A model generated the notes under the pieces. That model was not told the DNA's origin. It ran no database searches and saw nothing but the letters and a program-made list of their open reading frames with translations. From an uncultured Alphaproteobacteria bacterium (GTDB lineage: Bacteria; Pseudomonadota; Alphaproteobacteria; Rhizobiales; Ancalomicrobiaceae), in the NCBI GenBank assembly GCA_937864925.1, contig CALMFH010000196.1:1-47524 (forward strand): 47,524 nucleotides of DNA, in the 5' to 3' direction. Position numbers and translations under genes: made by a program. This document shows positions 15,351-23,442 of this stretch, piece after piece. The number at the start of each line of letters is the position of its first letter. The stretch's first letter is position 1.

Positions 15351-16760
15351 TCAGCCGGGCGGGGATGCCCGAGCCGCCGACGCCAGAACGAAAACGTCCA
15401 GGCCGAGGCGTCGCCGCACCACCACCGCCAGGACGACCGATTCGAAAATCATCGCCGCCGTCGTGCCGACGGCCGCACCCCATATACCGTAGATGGGAAT
15501 GAGAAGCGAATTCGCAATCAGACTCACCGCCAGAGTGAGGCCGTAGACCACGGCCGATGCGGTCTGCTGACCGGCCATCGACAGCAGCGTCTCGGCCGGG
15601 CCGACGGACGAGCGGGCGAGAACCCCGGCCACCAGAACGAAGAGGATGGGAAAGCCTTCGGTGAAGCCCGGTCCGAAGAGCGAAAGCAACGGCCGCCCGA
15701 CCAGGAGCACGCCGATCGACATCGCCGCCGAGGCCCAGAAGGTCCACTTCACCATGCGGTCGACGAAGATCTCCAGTTCGACGCGGGCGCCGGCATGCCA
15801 GAGGGAGGCGAACCGTTTGGCCGAGGCGACCTTGGCGGAGTAATAGACGAAATGGACGAGGGCGAGCGTCTTCACCGTGGCGAAATAGACGGCGACCCGG
15901 TCGGGTTCGGCCCATCGGCCGACGAGCAGGATGTCGATGCTGTTGAGCAGCACGAGGAAACCGTCGACCAGCAACATCGGCGCGCTGACACTTGCCCAGA
16001 GCGCGACGTCGTAGCGCCGCCGTGCCGGGGGTAGGGCCGCCGCCAGCCGCCGGCCGATGGCGATCGCCTGGACGAGGGTCGCGGCCCAGGTGGCGATCAC
16101 CGCCGTCCAGCAGGCGGTGACCGCCCGCATCTCCAGGCCGAGGACGAAGGCGAGGGCCATCAGCGCCAGGATGATGGCGGGACGGGCGAGAAAGGTCGGC
16201 AGAAAGGCCAGATCCGGCCAGCCGTAGGCGACCGCGATGCCGTCCTGGATCTCGGCGACGGTGTAGATCGGCAGGCAGACCGCGGCGACGAAGATCGGCA
16301 TCAGCCTGTAGTCGGAGACGAGGTCGGGGCGCAGCCACAGGAGGGCACAGCCGGTGGCGGCGATCGCCGAAGAGACGACGAAGGCGACGAGTCGCGCCGC
16401 CAGAACCAGACCGCGAGCCGCGCCGGGGTCGCCTTCGTGCGAGTATTTGCGCAGCAGGGTGACCACCGACTGCTCGAAGCCGAGGGCGAAGACGACGCCG
16501 AGGGTGATCACCAGCGTCCAGACGACGACGAAGATGCCGTATTCGAAGCCGCCCATCCAACGGGCGAGCAGCATCTGGCTGACATAGGCGAGGGCGGCGG
16601 AGACGACGCGGACGACGAAGGCCGAGGCGGCGATGTGTCCGGGGGCGGCGGCATCGGTCGCCGCGGCCGGCGGAGCGACACGATCGAGGATCGCGACGAG
16701 GCGATGCGCCACCGCTGTCGGCAGGTATCGCTCGATCAGGGCTCTCGGTGACGACGACAA
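15351..16760 (-). CDS. Polysaccharide flippase (Wzx/MATE-like lipopolysaccharide biosynthesis protein)
   Basis: This 469-residue polytopic membrane protein has roughly 12-14 transmembrane helices, as in the MOP/PST exporter family. The first helix block contains RVVSAALAYVSQMLLARWMGGFEYGIFVVV, a typical Wzx start (residues ~50-80). Later segments include LLNSIDILLVGRWAEPDRVAVY. The family moves lipid-linked glycans across the inner membrane. The start TTG (16758-16760, SSSPRALIERYLP) is the best available; the next ATG lies within the first helix and would truncate it. The first gene of a two-gene operon with the GNAT protein. Confidence 0.83.
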   Translation of the reverse strand: MSSSPRALIERYLPTAVAHRLVAILDRVAPPAAATDAAAPGHIAASAFVVRVVSAALAYVSQMLLARWMGGFEYGIFVVVWTLVITLGVVFALGFEQSVVTLLRKYSHEGDPGAARGLVLAARLVAFVVSSAIAATGCALLWLRPDLVSDYRLMPIFVAAVCLPIYTVAEIQDGIAVAYGWPDLAFLPTFLARPAIILALMALAFVLGLEMRAVTACWTAVIATWAATLVQAIAIGRRLAAALPPARRRYDVALWASVSAPMLLVDGFLVLLNSIDILLVGRWAEPDRVAVYFATVKTLALVHFVYYSAKVASAKRFASLWHAGARVELEIFVDRMVKWTFWASAAMSIGVLLVGRPLLSLFGPGFTEGFPILFVLVAGVLARSSVGPAETLLSMAGQQTASAVVYGLTLAVSLIANSLLIPIYGIWGAAVGTTAAMIFESVVLAVVVRRRLGLDVFVLASAARASPPG

Positions 16761-17056
16761 GAACAGAACCTCGAACGGCGGCCGCTGGTCCTCTCCTTAA
16801 CACGGTTCGCCGGAGGGGTCGCCCGGGAAACCGACGGTCTGCGCCGGCTTTCGTCGCATACCGCACGTCGGCCGCCTCACGGATCCGTGACCGCCATCGG
16901 CGGAGCCTTCGGGGGCGTGGTCGTTTGCGTTTTCTTCGCCTTCTTCTTCTACACCGGATCCGGTGAAGGGCGAAATCGGTCGGGGCGGTCGGTCGTGATA
17001 CCGTGGGCGGGTCGGACGAGCGATCGCGGGCCGGCGACGCGAGAAGGGCGGAAGCG
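16761..17056. other. Intergenic region between divergent flippase genes
   Basis: This 296-bp region contains a C+T-rich stretch (16928-16952) on the + strand but no recognisable promoter pair, RNA or repeat. Confidence 0.4.
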
Positions 17057-18376
17057 ATGACCGGCGACAGCGACGCGCCCGATGGACGAGAGGCGACGGC
17101 CGCGGCCGTCGACCGCCCCGGACGTCGCCGCCTCGGGCAGGTCCTGTTGCTGGCGCTCCGGGCGGCCAATGCGGCGGCGAAATTCGCCCTCGCCGTCTAC
17201 ATGGTGCGCCATCTCGGCCTCGCCGACGTCGGGATCTACGGCCTGCTGGTCGGCGCCGGGACGGCGGTGCCCGGCATCCTCGGTTTCGGCGTCAACGACT
17301 GGACGGCGCGCCGACTGGTGCGGCTCCCGCGCGATCGGGCGGCGCCGATCGTCGTCACCCGCTTCGGCCTCACGGTGGCGATCCAGGTGGTCCTACAGGT
17401 GGTCGGCTGGAGTCTCTGGGAGCTCGGTGCGGTCGACCTTTCGGCGACGACGGCGGGGCTGATCTCGGCCATCCTGGCGCTCGAGCATCTGGCGGTCGAC
17501 GACTACTATCTGGAGATCGGCCGCGAACGGGCGTTCTTCGCCAATCTGCAGCTGTTCCTGCGGGCCGGTGCCTGGCCGCCGGCGGTGATCGTCTGGGGTC
17601 TCCTCGACCCGGCGGCCCGTAGCCTCGACATGGTGCTCGGCGGCTGGCTCGTCGGGCTGATCGTCACCTGGGGGGCGATCGCGATCCGCGGGCTCTCGGG
17701 CGGTCGGTTTCGCCATCTCGGCGTCGATTTCACCTCGCTTCGGCAGGCGTTGCGCGGCGGCGTACCGTTCTGGCTCGCCGACATCGGCGGCTCCGGCACC
17801 CTCTATCTCGACCGTTACATCGTCTCCGGTTTCCTCGGTCTGGAGGCGACCGGCGTCTACACCTTCTTCTGGTCCTTCGCCAACGTCGTCCACACCCTGT
17901 CGGTCAACGGCATCGTTCAACCCCAGGTGCCACGGTTGATCGCGGCGGAACGCGAGCGCGATCCGGCCGGCTTCGTCGCCGAACGAGATCGGCTGACGCG
18001 CGAATCCGCCACCTGGGCGGTGGTCCTGGCGCTCGGTGCCGGCGGGGCACTGCCGCTGCTGTTGCCGTGGTTCGGCCGGTCGCTTCTGGCGGAGAACCTG
18101 GCGATCTTCTGGGTGATCCTCCTCGCCACCCTGGCGCGGATCGCCTACGACGGCCTCGGTTTCGTTCTCTACGCCCTGCACCGTGACCGCGCCATCGCCG
18201 CGACCGCGCTCGTCGCGGTCGTCGCCACGGCCGGAGCCGATCTCGTGGCGGTGCCGACGGTGGGCCTGACCGGAGCGGCCGGGGCCTATCTCCTGGTCGG
18301 GGTCGGGCTCTTCCTGGTGCGGCGACGGCTGGTCGCGACCGAACTCGACCGTCGGCGGTCGGCCGCCGGTCAGTAG
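17057..18376 (+). CDS. Second polysaccharide flippase-like membrane protein
   Basis: This 439-residue polytopic protein has about 12 hydrophobic segments. The start region (LALRAANAAAKFALAVYMVRHLGLADVGIYGLL) and central block (PFWLADIGGSGTLYLDRYIVSGFLGLEATGVYTFFWSFANVV) are typical of Wzx-like oligosaccharide flippases. ATG 17057 was chosen because it is preceded by AGGGCGGAAG. It diverges from the other flippase/GNAT operon, so the locus holds two transporters for possibly different glycans. Its stop overlaps the end of the convergent L,D-transpeptidase gene by 7 bp. Confidence 0.82.
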   Translation: MTGDSDAPDGREATAAAVDRPGRRRLGQVLLLALRAANAAAKFALAVYMVRHLGLADVGIYGLLVGAGTAVPGILGFGVNDWTARRLVRLPRDRAAPIVVTRFGLTVAIQVVLQVVGWSLWELGAVDLSATTAGLISAILALEHLAVDDYYLEIGRERAFFANLQLFLRAGAWPPAVIVWGLLDPAARSLDMVLGGWLVGLIVTWGAIAIRGLSGGRFRHLGVDFTSLRQALRGGVPFWLADIGGSGTLYLDRYIVSGFLGLEATGVYTFFWSFANVVHTLSVNGIVQPQVPRLIAAERERDPAGFVAERDRLTRESATWAVVLALGAGGALPLLLPWFGRSLLAENLAIFWVILLATLARIAYDGLGFVLYALHRDRAIAATALVAVVATAGADLVAVPTVGLTGAAGAYLLVGVGLFLVRRRLVATELDRRRSAAGQ

Positions 18377-18795
18377 GTCACGACGATACGACTGTTGTCC
18401 ATGCCGTGGTCCCTCACCAGACCGAACAACTGGGCTGCGTCGTTCGGATGCATACGTACACAGCCGTGCGACGCCGGCTTGCCGAGCCGTGCCACCTCAT
18501 AGGTGCCGTGCACGGCGTAGCCGCCGGTGAAGAAGATCGAATTCGGCATCGGCGAGTTGTGATACTTCCTCGAATAGTACTTCTTGTGCATCCGCGTCGG
18601 CTTGTAGTCACCAACCGGCGTCCGATAACCCTTCTTGCCGGTAGAAACGACGTATTCACCGGCCTTGATGCCGTCGATCGTCACCACCATACGCTGCGAG
18701 CCGAGATGGATGCGGGCTTCGACCGCGGCCGAAGCGGGTTGAACGAAGGCGAAGATGCCGCAGAGGAGGGCGAAGATCAGAGCGAAAAAACGCAT
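18370..18795 (-). CDS. L,D-transpeptidase (YkuD domain)
   Basis: This short 141-residue protein has a signal peptide (MRFFALIFALLCGIFAFVQP, cleaved after ASA, residues ~1-23) and one YkuD catalytic domain. The active-site motif runs from His96 (YAVHGTYEVARLGKPAS) to SHGCVRM with nucleophile Cys112. Such enzymes form 3-3 peptidoglycan cross-links or attach outer-membrane proteins to peptidoglycan in the periplasm; both are abundant in Hyphomicrobiales. The start at ATG 18793-18795 gives a good signal peptide, while a longer reading adds a non-signal N-terminus. Its 3' end overlaps the flippase stop by 7 bp, tail to tail. Confidence 0.92.
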   Translation of the reverse strand: MRFFALIFALLCGIFAFVQPASAAVEARIHLGSQRMVVTIDGIKAGEYVVSTGKKGYRTPVGDYKPTRMHKKYYSRKYHNSPMPNSIFFTGGYAVHGTYEVARLGKPASHGCVRMHPNDAAQLFGLVRDHGMDNSRIVVTY

Positions 18796-18912
18796 CGCGA
18801 AGAACCTCGATGACTGTCCGGGCGAAGCACACGCCTCGCACGCTGGCGACACGACTGGAACGATCGTGAGACTATCACAGAGGTAGCGGTGGAATACACG
18901 GATTTGCCGGAG

Positions 18913-18922
18913 TTAAGCTTAA
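18913..18922. promoter_or_regulatory. AT-rich palindrome upstream of the transpeptidase
   Basis: TTAAGCTTAA is a perfect 10-bp palindrome in an unusually AT-rich patch of the 229-bp divergent region between the transpeptidase and a small exported protein. It could be an operator or part of a promoter. No partner is identified. Confidence 0.3.
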
Positions 18923-19024
18923 GATGGCCGGACATCGAGGGTGATGTGTGCGGCGGGTCTTCCCGGCGTCGATGAAGGGGGGTAAGTCGGGACCTCGGTC
19001 ATCCTCCGGTCACGAGTCGCCGCC

Positions 19025-19414
19025 ATGTCCCGCTTACTGTTCGTCGTGTTCGCCGTTCTCCTCCTCGCACCCGGCGTGGGTCGCGCCGAGGACATGCCGC
19101 GGCAACTGAACGACGAGCTGATCCGCACCGAACGCGCCAACTGCAAGACCTCGACCGGCTACGGCCAGAAATTCGTCGTGTTGCGTGACGTCGACGGCGA
19201 CGGGCGGCGCGACGTGGTGCTCGACTATGCCGAGGCGCTGTGCGGCGGCCAGCCCGAGCCCTACTGCGAGGCCGCCGGATGCCTCATCAAGGTCTATCTC
19301 GGGTCGGGCGGTGGCTACCGAAAGGTCTTCGAGGGCCGTGTGCGGTCGTGGGCGGTGGAGGACCGCGGTGGCCGGGCGACCATGCTGGTCGACGGCAAGC
19401 CGCTCGCACGCTGA
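19025..19414 (+). CDS. Small exported protein with a DVDGDG loop
   Basis: This 129-residue protein has a signal peptide (LLFVVFAVLLLAPGVGRAED, cleavage near residue 21). The mature part has a DVDGDGRRDVVLDY segment resembling FG-GAP/EF-hand-like calcium loops, then a four-cysteine region (Cys at CKTS, LCGGQ, PYCEAAGC). ATG 19025 directly precedes the hydrophobic core. I recognise no named family. It is probably a periplasmic protein stabilised by disulfides. Confidence 0.65.
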   Translation: MSRLLFVVFAVLLLAPGVGRAEDMPRQLNDELIRTERANCKTSTGYGQKFVVLRDVDGDGRRDVVLDYAEALCGGQPEPYCEAAGCLIKVYLGSGGGYRKVFEGRVRSWAVEDRGGRATMLVDGKPLAR

Positions 19415-19424
19415 GCCACGAGGT

Positions 19425-19847
19425 TCAGGCGCTCCGGGCGACGTCGGCGCCGAGGCCGGTGAGCAGGCGGTGCAGGTCGCGGACCGAGAAGGGCTTCTCC
19501 AGCCAGTCGGCGAAGACCGGCGGCAGCGCCGTCGGGCGCTCGCGACCGGTGACGGCGACGAACCGGGGTCGGCGATCGCCGGCCTGACGAGCGAGGCCGC
19601 GGGCGAGGTCCTCGCCATGGACGTCGGGTAGGCCGAGGTCGATCAGCACCACGTCGAAGTCGTGCGCGCGCATCGCTTCGCGCGCCTCCTCGCCGGAGGC
19701 GGCGAGGGTGGCGGCGATGCCGAGCCCGGCGAGCATCGCCTCGAGCAGGATGCGGCCGATGGCGTGATCCTCGACGACGAGGACGCGCAGGGTCGCGAGC
19801 GCGGGCGGGTTCGGCGGCACGACGGGCGGGTCGGGGTGGCGGGTCAT
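19425..19847 (-). CDS. Single-domain response regulator
   Basis: This 140-residue protein is a receiver (REC) domain with no output domain, after a ~20-residue Pro-rich lead. The phospho-acceptor pocket is complete: acidic pair in VLVVEDHAIG, Asp in VVLIDLGLPD, Thr in FVAVTGRE, Lys in DWLEKPFS. It may act through protein-protein contacts, as in CheY- or DivK-like proteins or as a phosphotransfer partner. No histidine kinase is next to it. It is convergent with the preceding small exported protein, with 10 bp between them. Confidence 0.9.
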   Translation of the reverse strand: MTRHPDPPVVPPNPPALATLRVLVVEDHAIGRILLEAMLAGLGIAATLAASGEEAREAMRAHDFDVVLIDLGLPDVHGEDLARGLARQAGDRRPRFVAVTGRERPTALPPVFADWLEKPFSVRDLHRLLTGLGADVARSA

Positions 19848-19887
19848 CGGCGATCTCCGGGGCGGTGATGCCAGCGGAACCGCCAGT

Positions 19888-20814
19888 CTAGAGCGTCTCC
19901 CTCAACACCCGGTTAAGTCGGTCGAGATCGCGAGCGGTCGCCTGCCAGTTGACCGCCCGGCGGATGTCGTCCGGGGTGAAGCCCTGGGCGCGCAGATGGG
20001 CGAGGGCGGTGTCGGCGGCGGACTTGGCGAGCTTGCGGCCGGTCGCGTCGGTGACGAGGCGATGGTGGTGAAAGACCGGTTCGGGGAGGCCGAGGAGGGT
20101 CTGCAGCAGGCGGTGCAGCGCAGTGGCGTGGAAGAGATCGCGACCGCGCACCACGTGGGTGACGCCCTGGAGGGCGTCGTCGACGATGACGGACAGGTGA
20201 TAGCTGGTCGGCACCTCCCAACGGGCGAGCACCGGGTCGCCCCAGGCGGCGGGGTCGGCGGCGACACGGCCGGTCTCGCCCACGGGACCGGCGCCGGTCT
20301 CGCGCCACGAGAGTGGGCCGACCCCGGTGAGGGCCTTCGCGGTGTCGAGGCGCCACACCACGTGCGGTTCGCGGTCGAGACGGGCGGCACGCGCCGCCGG
20401 ATCGAGATCGCGCTCGTCGCCGGGGTAGTGCGGGGCACCGTCGGGATCGCGCGGCCAGGGGCGGCCGGAGGCTTCGAGCGCGGCGACGCGGGCGCGGATC
20501 TCGCCGCGGCCGAGAAAGCTCGGGTAGATCAGACCCATCGCCTTCAGCCGGTCGAGCGCGGTGGCGTAGGCGTCGAGATGCTCCGATTGGCGGCGCGGCG
20601 GCTCGTCCCAGTGGAGGCCGAGCCAGGCGAGATCGTCGAGGATCGCCGCCTCGAACTCGGGGCGGCAGCGGGTGGTGTCGATGTCCTCGATGCGGAGGAG
20701 GAAGCGGCCGCCGATGCCGCGCGCCAGGGCATGGTCGAGCATCGCCGCATGGGCGTGGCCGAGATGGAGCAGGCCGTTGGGGCTCGGGGCGAAACGGAAG
20801 ACGGGCGTGGACAT
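19888..20814 (-). CDS. gluQ: Glutamyl-Q tRNA(Asp) synthetase
   Basis: This 308-residue truncated GluRS paralogue lacks the anticodon-binding domain. It transfers glutamate to queuosine at position 34 of tRNA-Asp. Visible class I signatures are the HIGH-like HLGH (residues 17-20, in PSPNGLLHLGHAHAAMLDHA), LRIEDIDTTRCRPEF, and the KMSKS-like KLAKS near the C-terminus. The length fits the family. The cysteines of the zinc site found in E. coli GluQ-RS are absent (IYPSFLGRGEI...APHYPG), as expected for a zinc-free subtype. The start is ATG 20812-20814. It diverges from the glycosylase gene. Confidence 0.9.
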   Translation of the reverse strand: MSTPVFRFAPSPNGLLHLGHAHAAMLDHALARGIGGRFLLRIEDIDTTRCRPEFEAAILDDLAWLGLHWDEPPRRQSEHLDAYATALDRLKAMGLIYPSFLGRGEIRARVAALEASGRPWPRDPDGAPHYPGDERDLDPAARAARLDREPHVVWRLDTAKALTGVGPLSWRETGAGPVGETGRVAADPAAWGDPVLARWEVPTSYHLSVIVDDALQGVTHVVRGRDLFHATALHRLLQTLLGLPEPVFHHHRLVTDATGRKLAKSAADTALAHLRAQGFTPDDIRRAVNWQATARDLDRLNRVLRETL

Positions 20815-20932
20815 CGCGGGACCGGGTGGCGGCGAACCCTCCCTCTCTATCCGCTCCGCCGCATCTACGCGAGGCCCGGGGAAGACGCGGCGATGCGTGC
20901 GAGCTAGTCTCTCCTCGACGGGGGAGGGCGAC

Positions 20933-21577
20933 ATGCGACGGATCGAGCGCGACGAGGACGTGGCGGCGGGGCTCGCCGAACTGGCGCGAATCGATCCGCG
21001 CCTCGTGCCGGTCATCAACGTCGCCGGGCCGGTACCGCTGCGGCGTCGGTCGCCCGGTTTCGAGGGATTGGCGCGAATCGTCGTCGCCCAACAGGTGTCG
21101 GCGCAGGCGGCAACGTCGATCTGGAACCGCTTCGAAGCGACCGTCGGCGGGCGGGTCGATGCGGCGACGATCGATCGTTTCGACGACGAAACATTACGCG
21201 GATCCGGCCTGTCGCGGCCCAAGGTGGTGACGCTCCGAGCGGTCGCAGCGGCGGTCGGCGCCGGGCTCGATCTCGAGGCGATCGCCGCCCTGCCGGTCGC
21301 CGAGGCGACGGAGAAGTTGGTCGAGATCAAGGGGATAGGGCCGTGGACGGCGGAGGTGTTCCTGCTCTTCTGCGCCGGTCACCCGGACGTCTGGCCGGGC
21401 GGCGACCTGGCGCTGCGCAACGCCGTCGGCGATGCCTTCGCCCATGCCGAACGCCCGGACGAGGTGACCTGTCGGGCGATCGCCGCCGCCTGGGCACCGT
21501 GGCGCGGGGTGGCGGCGCGGTTGTTCTGGGCTTTCTACGCGGCGCGTCGCGACGGGCGCGAGGGGGCGCCGCGCTGA
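20933..21577 (+). CDS. AlkA-type DNA-3-methyladenine glycosylase
   Basis: This 214-residue HhH-GPD base-excision enzyme removes alkylated bases from DNA. The helix-hairpin-helix is LVEIKGIGPWTAEVFLLF (~129-146), followed by the catalytic aspartate Asp158 in PGGDLALRNAVG. Family-typical EGLARIVVAQQVSAQAA lies at 44-60. It lacks the N-terminal domain of E. coli AlkA, as many compact bacterial versions do. The start is ATG 20933, preceded by GGGGGAGGG. It stands alone between divergent gluQ and the HNH gene. Confidence 0.9.
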   Translation: MRRIERDEDVAAGLAELARIDPRLVPVINVAGPVPLRRRSPGFEGLARIVVAQQVSAQAATSIWNRFEATVGGRVDAATIDRFDDETLRGSGLSRPKVVTLRAVAAAVGAGLDLEAIAALPVAEATEKLVEIKGIGPWTAEVFLLFCAGHPDVWPGGDLALRNAVGDAFAHAERPDEVTCRAIAAAWAPWRGVAARLFWAFYAARRDGREGAPR

Positions 21578-21736
21578 GGCGATGTCCCGAAATGGGACGG
21601 ATCGGCTTCACAAGGCCGACATCTCACCTGTACACTCTCGCCATGGTTCGCCGGCGTCGAGGCCTCGCCGTGCGTGTTCCGGTCGGAGGCTCTCGTGCGA
21701 CGGCACCGCCGACGGAGCCGAACGAGAGGTGCGCCC

Positions 21737-22294
21737 TTGACGATCCACGTTGCGCCGAGATCGCATCCCGCGCTGGTGCTCAACGCCGACTATCGCCCGC
21801 TCAGCTACTATCCGCTGTCGCTGTGGTCCTGGCAGGACGCGATCAAGGCGGTGTTCATGGATCGGGTGAGTGTCGTCCAGCACTATGACGTCGAGGTCCA
21901 CTCGCCGTCCTTCGCCATCCGCCTGCCGTCGGTCGTCTCGCTCAAGACCTACGTCAAGCCGTCGCGGCAGCCGGCCTTCACCCGCTTCAACGTCTTCCTG
22001 CGCGATCGCTTCCGCTGCCAGTACTGCGGCTCGGCCGAGGATCTGACCTTCGACCATCTGGTGCCGCGGGCTCGCGGTGGCCTGACCACCTGGGAGAACG
22101 TGCTCACCGCCTGCAGCCCGTGCAATCTGCGCAAGGGCCACAAGAGTCTCCGGGACGCGGGGATGCAGCCGATGCACCTGCCGTGGCGCCCGACGGTGCA
22201 CGACCTGCACGACGCCGGCCGCCACTTCCCGCCGAACTTCCTGCACGACAGCTGGCTCGACTACCTCTACTGGGACACCGAACTGGAGCCGTGA
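21737..22294 (+). CDS. HNH endonuclease (conserved housekeeping type)
   Basis: This 185-residue protein has an HNH/zinc-finger nuclease core. It includes CxxC at Cys94/Cys97 (FRCQYCGS), DHLVPRARGG at 106-115, WENVLTACSPCN at 119-130 and Cys126/Cys129. The N-terminal ALVLNADYRPLSYYPLSLWSWQDAIKAVF block is typical of the widely conserved alphaproteobacterial HNH family. TTG 21737, preceded by GAGAGGT, gives the usual start (TIHVAPRSHPALVLNA); ATG 21674 would add 21 basic residues not typical of the family. The biological role of the family is not established; there is no restriction or mobile context here. Confidence 0.85.
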   Translation: MTIHVAPRSHPALVLNADYRPLSYYPLSLWSWQDAIKAVFMDRVSVVQHYDVEVHSPSFAIRLPSVVSLKTYVKPSRQPAFTRFNVFLRDRFRCQYCGSAEDLTFDHLVPRARGGLTTWENVLTACSPCNLRKGHKSLRDAGMQPMHLPWRPTVHDLHDAGRHFPPNFLHDSWLDYLYWDTELEP

Positions 22295-22322
22295 GGCGCG
22301 GTCCGGATGTCGAATCGGTGGT

Positions 22323-22340
22323 GGCGGGCGCGCACCCGCC
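22323..22340. terminator. Small hairpin between convergent HNH and ABC operon
   Basis: GGCGGG/CCCGCC stem with a 6-nt loop in the 62-bp convergent gap. It is weak, with no U-tract. Confidence 0.35.
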
Positions 22341-22356
22341 TCGTCGTCGGTGCCTC

Positions 22357-23442
22357 TCAGCCCACCGGGAACACCATCAGGTCCTGCTCCGGCAGCTCGA
22401 CCTGCCAGACGCCGTCGTCCAGGCCGTCGAGGGCGAAGGCGCGGACCAGTTGCCGGGTCTCGCCACCGCTCGCCACCTCCCAGTCGAACACAAGTTCCCA
22501 GCGATCGCCGAGGAAGAGGCTTTCGCCGAGCGTCATCGCCACCCGGTCGGGACCGGGGTCGCGACGGGCGGAGACGCGCTCGAGCCGGATGATGGCGACC
22601 GCCCGGCCGCCGACCTCGAGCGGGCCACGGGCGCGGCCGCGCAGGGTCCGTCCGCCGACGTCGAGGGTGACGCGGTCGCCGTCGAGGGCGGTGACGGTGC
22701 CTTCGAAGCGGTTGTGGGCGCCCATGAACTCGGCGACGTAGAGCGACGTCGGACGCTCGTAGACCTCGCGCGGCGTGCCGTTCTGGGCGATCCGGCCCTG
22801 GTCGAGCAGCAGGATGCGGTCGGCCATGGCCATGGCCTCGACCTGATCGTGGGTGACGCAGAGCGCCGACAGGCCGAGGTTGGTGATCAGTCGGCGCAGC
22901 CAGATGCGGGCCTCCTCGCGCAGCTTGGCGTCGAGGTTCGACAGCGGCTCGTCGAGCAGGATGACCTTCGGCTCGTAGACCAGGGCGCGGGCGAGCGCGA
23001 CGCGCTGCTGCTGGCCGCCGGAGAGCTGATGGGGGAAGCGGTCGCCGAGATGGGCGAGACCGATCGAGCCGAGCGCCCGCTTCACCTTCTCCTCGACCTC
23101 GGCGCGGCCGAGTTTCCTGAGGCGCAACGGATAGGCGACGTTGTCGTTCACCGTGCGGTGCGGCCACAACGCATAGGACTGGAAGACGAAGCCGAGGCCG
23201 CGGGCTTCCGGCGCCAGATCGATGCGGCGGTCGGCGTCGTAGAGGGTGTTCGACCCTTGCACGATGCGGCCGGCGCGCGGCGTCTCGAGACCGGCGACCG
23301 AGCGCAGCAGCGTCGTCTTGCCCGAGCCGGAGGCGCCGAGCAGGGCGAGGATCTGCCCCGGTTCTACGGCGAGCGACACGCCCTTCAGGACGTCGACCGG
23401 CCCGTAGGAGAGATGGAGATCTTGGACGAGAATGTCAGCCAT
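22357..23442 (-). CDS. Fe(III) ABC importer ATP-binding subunit (FbpC/AfuC type)
   Basis: This 361-residue ATPase has Walker A LGASGSGKTTLLRS, Q-loop region FVFQSYALWPHRTV, signature LSGGQQQRVALARAL, Walker B VILLDEPLSNLDAKLRE, and the H-loop LCVTHDQVEAM. The C-terminal ~120 residues form a TOBE-like domain (MGAHNRFEGTVTALDGDRVTLD), as in iron and spermidine/putrescine ATPases. The start ATG 23440-23442 overlaps the end of the permease gene by 8 bp, so expression is coupled. It powers uptake with the permease and binding protein upstream. Confidence 0.9.
   Translation of the reverse strand: MADILVQDLHLSYGPVDVLKGVSLAVEPGQILALLGASGSGKTTLLRSVAGLETPRAGRIVQGSNTLYDADRRIDLAPEARGLGFVFQSYALWPHRTVNDNVAYPLRLRKLGRAEVEEKVKRALGSIGLAHLGDRFPHQLSGGQQQRVALARALVYEPKVILLDEPLSNLDAKLREEARIWLRRLITNLGLSALCVTHDQVEAMAMADRILLLDQGRIAQNGTPREVYERPTSLYVAEFMGAHNRFEGTVTALDGDRVTLDVGGRTLRGRARGPLEVGGRAVAIIRLERVSARRDPGPDRVAMTLGESLFLGDRWELVFDWEVASGGETRQLVRAFALDGLDDGVWQVELPEQDLMVFPVG

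Noticed and set aside
15325-17169. Upstream extension of the GNAT frame through the flippase gene
   Set aside because: The extension overlaps a well-supported membrane protein gene in another frame and is low-complexity Arg/Pro. The GNAT start at 15324 fits the operon spacing.
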